Virus record (IMG/VR): IMGVR_UViG_3300017714_003165
Span: 1-35,078 of that record
Reading direction: 5' to 3' (one strand)
DNA: 35,078 nucleotides
From: a virus
A program made the translations under genes and the position numbers. Each line of letters starts with the position of its first letter. Positions within the stretch are counted from its first letter, which is position 1. Below are positions 31,748-35,078 of this stretch, piece after piece. Under the pieces are notes generated by a model. It searched no databases. It was not told where the DNA came from and saw only the letters and a list, made by a program, of their open reading frames with translations.

Positions 31748-34561
31748 TTATTCTTCCTTAAATTCTTCTAATATTGATGTATCGTAAATAAAGTTTTCAC
31801 GTGGACCTTTAATATTTTGTGTAAACAATCCACCTTCAAATCTACTTGTTACATTTACAACAGCATAAACACCATTAAGTAATTGTTCTTTTTTAGTGTC
31901 TCCTGGAGTTGCTATACCAGTATTTATATCAGGTTCACCTGCACTTGTAATTGCTCTAAATAATAGATAATTTTCTCCTGAATAATATGACGCTGTTTCT
32001 GAACGTGGGTCTGCTTCACTTTCTAACCAATACATATCTCCTCTAATATCCATATCCATTTGAACCATATCTGCTTGAAAATCGTTTAATGATGCCTGCA
32101 TTACTGCATCAAATTGATGCTTACCTTTGTTTTCAGGATGGCCTTCGTCATTAAAGTTTCCAGCTGATGCATCTCTTGTTACTCCCCACATTACATGAGT
32201 TGGAATTTGACCTGATTCAATTTTATTTGATAAATCATTTTCGTCAATTAATTCTCCAATAATTCTTTTTTGCTCGTTTCCACCTAATTCGGAAGATGAC
32301 GTTGGACCATTTGAACTAATTCTTCCTTTATTATTTTCTGTTAATTTACTTTCATACGTATCGAGACTTGTTAATTTATTAGCCAATGCTTCATCACCTT
32401 CAATAGTTCCGTCTTCAATTCTTCCTACATATTGATTTATTAGTTTTTCTCTTTCTTTTTTAAATTGATTATATGTACTAGAAGATGCCATTTCTACAAT
32501 TGGATCAAAACCTTTTTTTCCTACTTTGGCCGCTTTATTTGTTAAGTATGCTTTCCAAGCCGCTTTTACTTGTGCTTGTTGTTGTTTAAATTCTCTTAAT
32601 TTTTCTCCTGAATCAACAATTCTATCTTGTGTAGATTTGTCAATATTATCATATAAGTTTTGATAACTATGCATAGCCATAAAAAAGTTATTGTTAAATT
32701 TAAGATCAAATCTTAAAACTTTATCATTCATACCAGTAAACAAATAGTCATATCTTTTTCGTAACCCTCTATATTTTGTTCTAGTTTTACCTTCACCTAT
32801 ATCAGGACTAGTTAATTCTTTAACTTTTTCTCTTACGGCTTCAACTTGTTTTGCGTAAGTACCCATTAAAATTTCTGGTCTAATAGTTGGAAATAATGAT
32901 ACAGTATAATGATATTCTCTTGCGTAGTCATTACGCAACATATCCCAACCAATATTAACAACATCTGCTTTTATCTTAAAAATAAATTTTTTATATTTTT
33001 TAATTTTAGCTGAATCTGTTGAATCTGGATCTTTGTCATTTTCGTCAAATCCTTTTGCTAAATTCTGTAATTTTCTTGAATGTGATAATGCAAATTCCAT
33101 TATTCGATTTAAGCCTGTGTTTTGCGGAATTTTAAATGTTCGAAGTAACTTTTTTTCTCCTTCTTCATCATTGGAATCTGCTTGGTATGATGAAAATTGG
33201 TTTGCATTTGCTACTCCTTTTTCATTAGTTGGAACTATTTCGTCATCTGCTAATATTTTTTTTGCGTTTTCGTCAATGTGTATATAATATTCATCTAATA
33301 TTGCTTTTTCAATTGCCAATTTATCAATTTCATTAACATTAATAGCATCAGCCAATTTTTGCATCATATCATTTACAGTTTTAATATTACTTAATTCCAT
33401 TGGACGGTCTGTTGAATATACGTGTTGATAAGTTCCTTGGTCACCACTTCTAACGGCGGTTACATTGAATATACCTCCAGTAGTATCAACAGTTTGTTCT
33501 ACTCCAACTATATTAATTAAAAATTGTCTTTCAGTATTTAGAATAGGATTTACATCTGCTCCAGTTTTTGCATCTCTACCAATAAATTTTAATTTTAAAA
33601 GATACGTTGCTTTTAAGCCATCTGGCATACCTAGTTGTACTGCACCATTAACAATTAAGTTTGTAAATGAAACCCCTAAAGGTTGTGCAAAGGTCATTTG
33701 GAAATTTGTAGCACCTGTAACACGGTGTTGATTATTTGTTGGCCCTGCTACAGCTTCAATCATACATGATTGTAAATTTAAAACAGTTGAACCAGTTTCT
33801 GCTATTGTTACTGGTTGTGCCGCAGTTGGTCTCCAATTTTCAAATGGATCATCTGCTTCTAATATCCAACGTTGTGCCAGTGTTGCATCGGCTTCTGATA
33901 TCATTTGCAATTCAAAATGATATGTTGGTCCATCATAATCAAGTAATACATTTCTTTTATACATAGTATGATGAACATATTCTTTTTTTTCTCCTTCAGG
34001 ATACCCATCATCTGATGTAGCATAATTTTCATTTACAACACCTTTTGGATTTTCTTTATATTCTGGATGATTTCTTGCATCAAAATTATTATATGCACTT
34101 TTATCTTCACCTTCAACCATGCCCATAATTTTATCATTATAGATATAAGGAGAATTTGCATCTTCAACTTTTGCTTTTATTTCTTGAACATCTTTTTGGC
34201 TTAATGATTCACCTTTTGCATTTGCTTTTGCTTGAGCATCAGTCGTTTCAGTAATATAGTTTAAACCTTTGTTATTGGTGCCTCTATCATATTCTGGATG
34301 ATTTTTTGGTTCGTGCCAAGTTGGTAAGAATGTGTTTGTAACTGCTGATACTCCTGCATCTAATTCTTTTGACTGATTTTTTTCTGCTACACCAGTTGCA
34401 ACTTCAGATGCTGTAACCTTGTCGGCATTTACTTTACCGTATCCAGCCATAGATCCATCACCTTTATATTTTTTTGCTTGGATGGTTTCTAAATCTATAT
34501 TAGGATCAGAATCGACTTTAGCGTCTTTTATGTGTTTTCCACCTGTACCTTTGCCTGGCAT
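31748..34561 (-). CDS. Large virion structural protein between gp53 and gp5-like genes
   Basis: 937 residues. The N-terminal 200 residues are polar and low in complexity (MPGKGTGGKHIKDAKVDSDP, repeated KNHPEYDRG/RNHPEYKEN). A beta-rich domain follows around residues 195-400, including MYKRNVLLDYDGPTYHFELQM and FQMTFAQPLGVSFTNLIVN. A later block near 560-660 reads REYHYTVSLFPTIRPEILMGTY, then KRYDYLFTGMNDKVLRFDLKFNNNFFMAMHSY. Blocks like the last occur in baseplate-associated proteins of cyanophages and other marine myoviruses, as I recall. AAGGT precedes the ATG. It is probably a baseplate hub or tail-tube-end component; the T4 counterpart is not clear. Confidence 0.72.
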   Translation of the reverse strand: MPGKGTGGKHIKDAKVDSDPNIDLETIQAKKYKGDGSMAGYGKVNADKVTASEVATGVAEKNQSKELDAGVSAVTNTFLPTWHEPKNHPEYDRGTNNKGLNYITETTDAQAKANAKGESLSQKDVQEIKAKVEDANSPYIYNDKIMGMVEGEDKSAYNNFDARNHPEYKENPKGVVNENYATSDDGYPEGEKKEYVHHTMYKRNVLLDYDGPTYHFELQMISEADATLAQRWILEADDPFENWRPTAAQPVTIAETGSTVLNLQSCMIEAVAGPTNNQHRVTGATNFQMTFAQPLGVSFTNLIVNGAVQLGMPDGLKATYLLKLKFIGRDAKTGADVNPILNTERQFLINIVGVEQTVDTTGGIFNVTAVRSGDQGTYQHVYSTDRPMELSNIKTVNDMMQKLADAINVNEIDKLAIEKAILDEYYIHIDENAKKILADDEIVPTNEKGVANANQFSSYQADSNDEEGEKKLLRTFKIPQNTGLNRIMEFALSHSRKLQNLAKGFDENDKDPDSTDSAKIKKYKKFIFKIKADVVNIGWDMLRNDYAREYHYTVSLFPTIRPEILMGTYAKQVEAVREKVKELTSPDIGEGKTRTKYRGLRKRYDYLFTGMNDKVLRFDLKFNNNFFMAMHSYQNLYDNIDKSTQDRIVDSGEKLREFKQQQAQVKAAWKAYLTNKAAKVGKKGFDPIVEMASSSTYNQFKKEREKLINQYVGRIEDGTIEGDEALANKLTSLDTYESKLTENNKGRISSNGPTSSSELGGNEQKRIIGELIDENDLSNKIESGQIPTHVMWGVTRDASAGNFNDEGHPENKGKHQFDAVMQASLNDFQADMVQMDMDIRGDMYWLESEADPRSETASYYSGENYLLFRAITSAGEPDINTGIATPGDTKKEQLLNGVYAVVNVTSRFEGGLFTQNIKGPRENFIYDTSILEEFKEE

Positions 34562-34567
34562 CTTGTT

Positions 34568-34846
34568 TTACCTTATGTTTTCTAATTTAGGAATTTTTAT
34601 AACGCAACCTGCTTTGAAATCTTGTATAGGGTCAACAATTTTATCTGGGTTTCTTACTGCAAACACCCACCAATATTTTACTGATCCAAAAAGTTTATTA
34701 GCTAGTAAATCTGGTCTCATTTCATATCTAGATTCAATTTCATAACTTTCATCTGACTCATCTCTAATAATAAATTTTGGATTCATTATATCAAGATAAT
34801 CACCTTTCATTGGTGTTTTGCTATATGGACTATTTGAACTATACAT
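34568..34846 (-). CDS. 53: Baseplate wedge protein gp53
   Basis: 92 residues. The signature is SRYEMRPDLLANKLFGSVKYWWVFAVRNPDKIVDPIQDFKAGCVIKIP, which reads as the gp53/LysM-like phrase of T4-like phages; the end is a short strand pair before IR. T4 gp53 is about twice as long, and short forms are common in marine relatives. gp53 binds wedge proteins and is needed to close the hexameric baseplate. Its ATG overlaps the stop of the upstream gene by one base (TAATG), and the 937-residue gene starts six bases after it. The order gp53 then gp5 in one operon agrees with T4. Confidence 0.85.
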   Translation of the reverse strand: MYSSNSPYSKTPMKGDYLDIMNPKFIIRDESDESYEIESRYEMRPDLLANKLFGSVKYWWVFAVRNPDKIVDPIQDFKAGCVIKIPKLENIR

Positions 34847-35078
34847 TAATAAAATCCTTTGTCTAATAATTTTCCAGTACGGAAATCTTCTAAGTTAAAT
34901 TCATCTCTTAACTGCGATGGATTTGGACTAACAACTGCATCAACAAATATATTTAATACTAGTGGCAAATATGATTTTGCTAGATAACTGTCAAGTGTTC
35001 CATCACCAGTTTCTTCTAATCCTGAAGTAATTGGTACATAATCTACATCTTGGTCTAAACCAAAAGAAACTGATCTAA
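34846..35078 (-). CDS. Protein of unknown function (C-terminal 76 residues, start off the right edge)
   Basis: The frame is open from the right edge to a TAA at 34846-34848 that overlaps the gp53 start. The visible end contains GLDQDVDYVPITSGLEETG, then LDSYLAKSYLPLVLNIFVDAV and finishes RTGKLLDKGFY. It lies upstream of gp53 in the baseplate operon, so a virion role is likely, but I recognise no family from this fragment. Confidence 0.65.
   Translation of the reverse strand, partial: RSVSFGLDQDVDYVPITSGLEETGDGTLDSYLAKSYLPLVLNIFVDAVVSPNPSQLRDEFNLEDFRTGKLLDKGFY

Noticed and set aside
31746-34567. Plus-strand ORFs at 33033-33966 and 34419-34745
   Set aside because: They lie opposite the 937-residue virion gene and gp53, with composition typical of reversed coding sequence.

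Overview
The window looks like part of the genome of a T4-like tailed phage (myovirus) from an AT-rich marine lineage. The support is direct: recognisable T4-type baseplate genes (gp25, gp6, a gp5-type spike and gp53) are packed with 1-4 base overlaps, and perfect or near-perfect copies of the T4 late promoter box TATAAATA lie upstream of structural genes. The low GC, the tail-protein style (Gly-rich GxGY repeats, GKNFTGY/ENNANTSAP fibre start) and a phage-borne copy of an alphaproteobacterial/Rickettsiales-type 17 kDa surface-antigen lipoprotein point to a pelagiphage-like virus of an alphaproteobacterium such as SAR11. That host assignment is inference.

Layout. (1) 1-819, minus strand: a ClpP-type serine protease cut by the left edge and a small basic protein of unknown function. 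(2) 908-20109, plus strand: the baseplate and tail-fibre block, made of gp25, an enlarged gp6, a giant 3901-residue structural protein in the gp7 position, and three smaller fibre or appendage proteins. Late promoter boxes precede gp25 and two of the fibre genes. (3) 20110-28498, plus strand: an eleven-gene operon with almost no spacing, behind a sigma70-type promoter. It encodes two GT-A glycosyltransferases, a third glycosyltransferase-like protein, an HAD phosphatase, two paralogous radical SAM enzymes with an extra N-terminal cysteine set, an SGNH hydrolase-like protein and four unknown proteins. (4) 28499-30288, plus strand: three genes, each with its own sigma70-type promoter: a YhhQ/VUT-family queuosine-precursor transporter, an HTH_39-like DNA-binding protein and the surface-antigen lipoprotein. 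(5) 30285-35078, minus strand: a second baseplate block (gp5-like spike, a 937-residue virion protein, gp53 and a partial gene).

How it fits together. The structural blocks build the baseplate and host-contacting fibres late in infection. The central operon has host-type promoter signals, so it is probably transcribed before the late genes. Its products look like a pathway that makes or transfers a modified sugar or other conjugate. The target could be virion proteins, phage DNA or the host surface, and the sequence does not decide which. The transporter and the lipoprotein both suggest remodelling of the host envelope or of nucleotide supply during infection.

The most notable signals are the radical SAM/glycosyltransferase operon, the compact element in front of it (terminator-like hairpin, promoter and ribosome-binding site folded into about 55 bases), the giant ORF with carbohydrate-binding-like modules, and the captured envelope genes. 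No tRNA, rRNA, CRISPR array or insertion sequence was recognised, and there is no gene-free stretch longer than about 120 bases.
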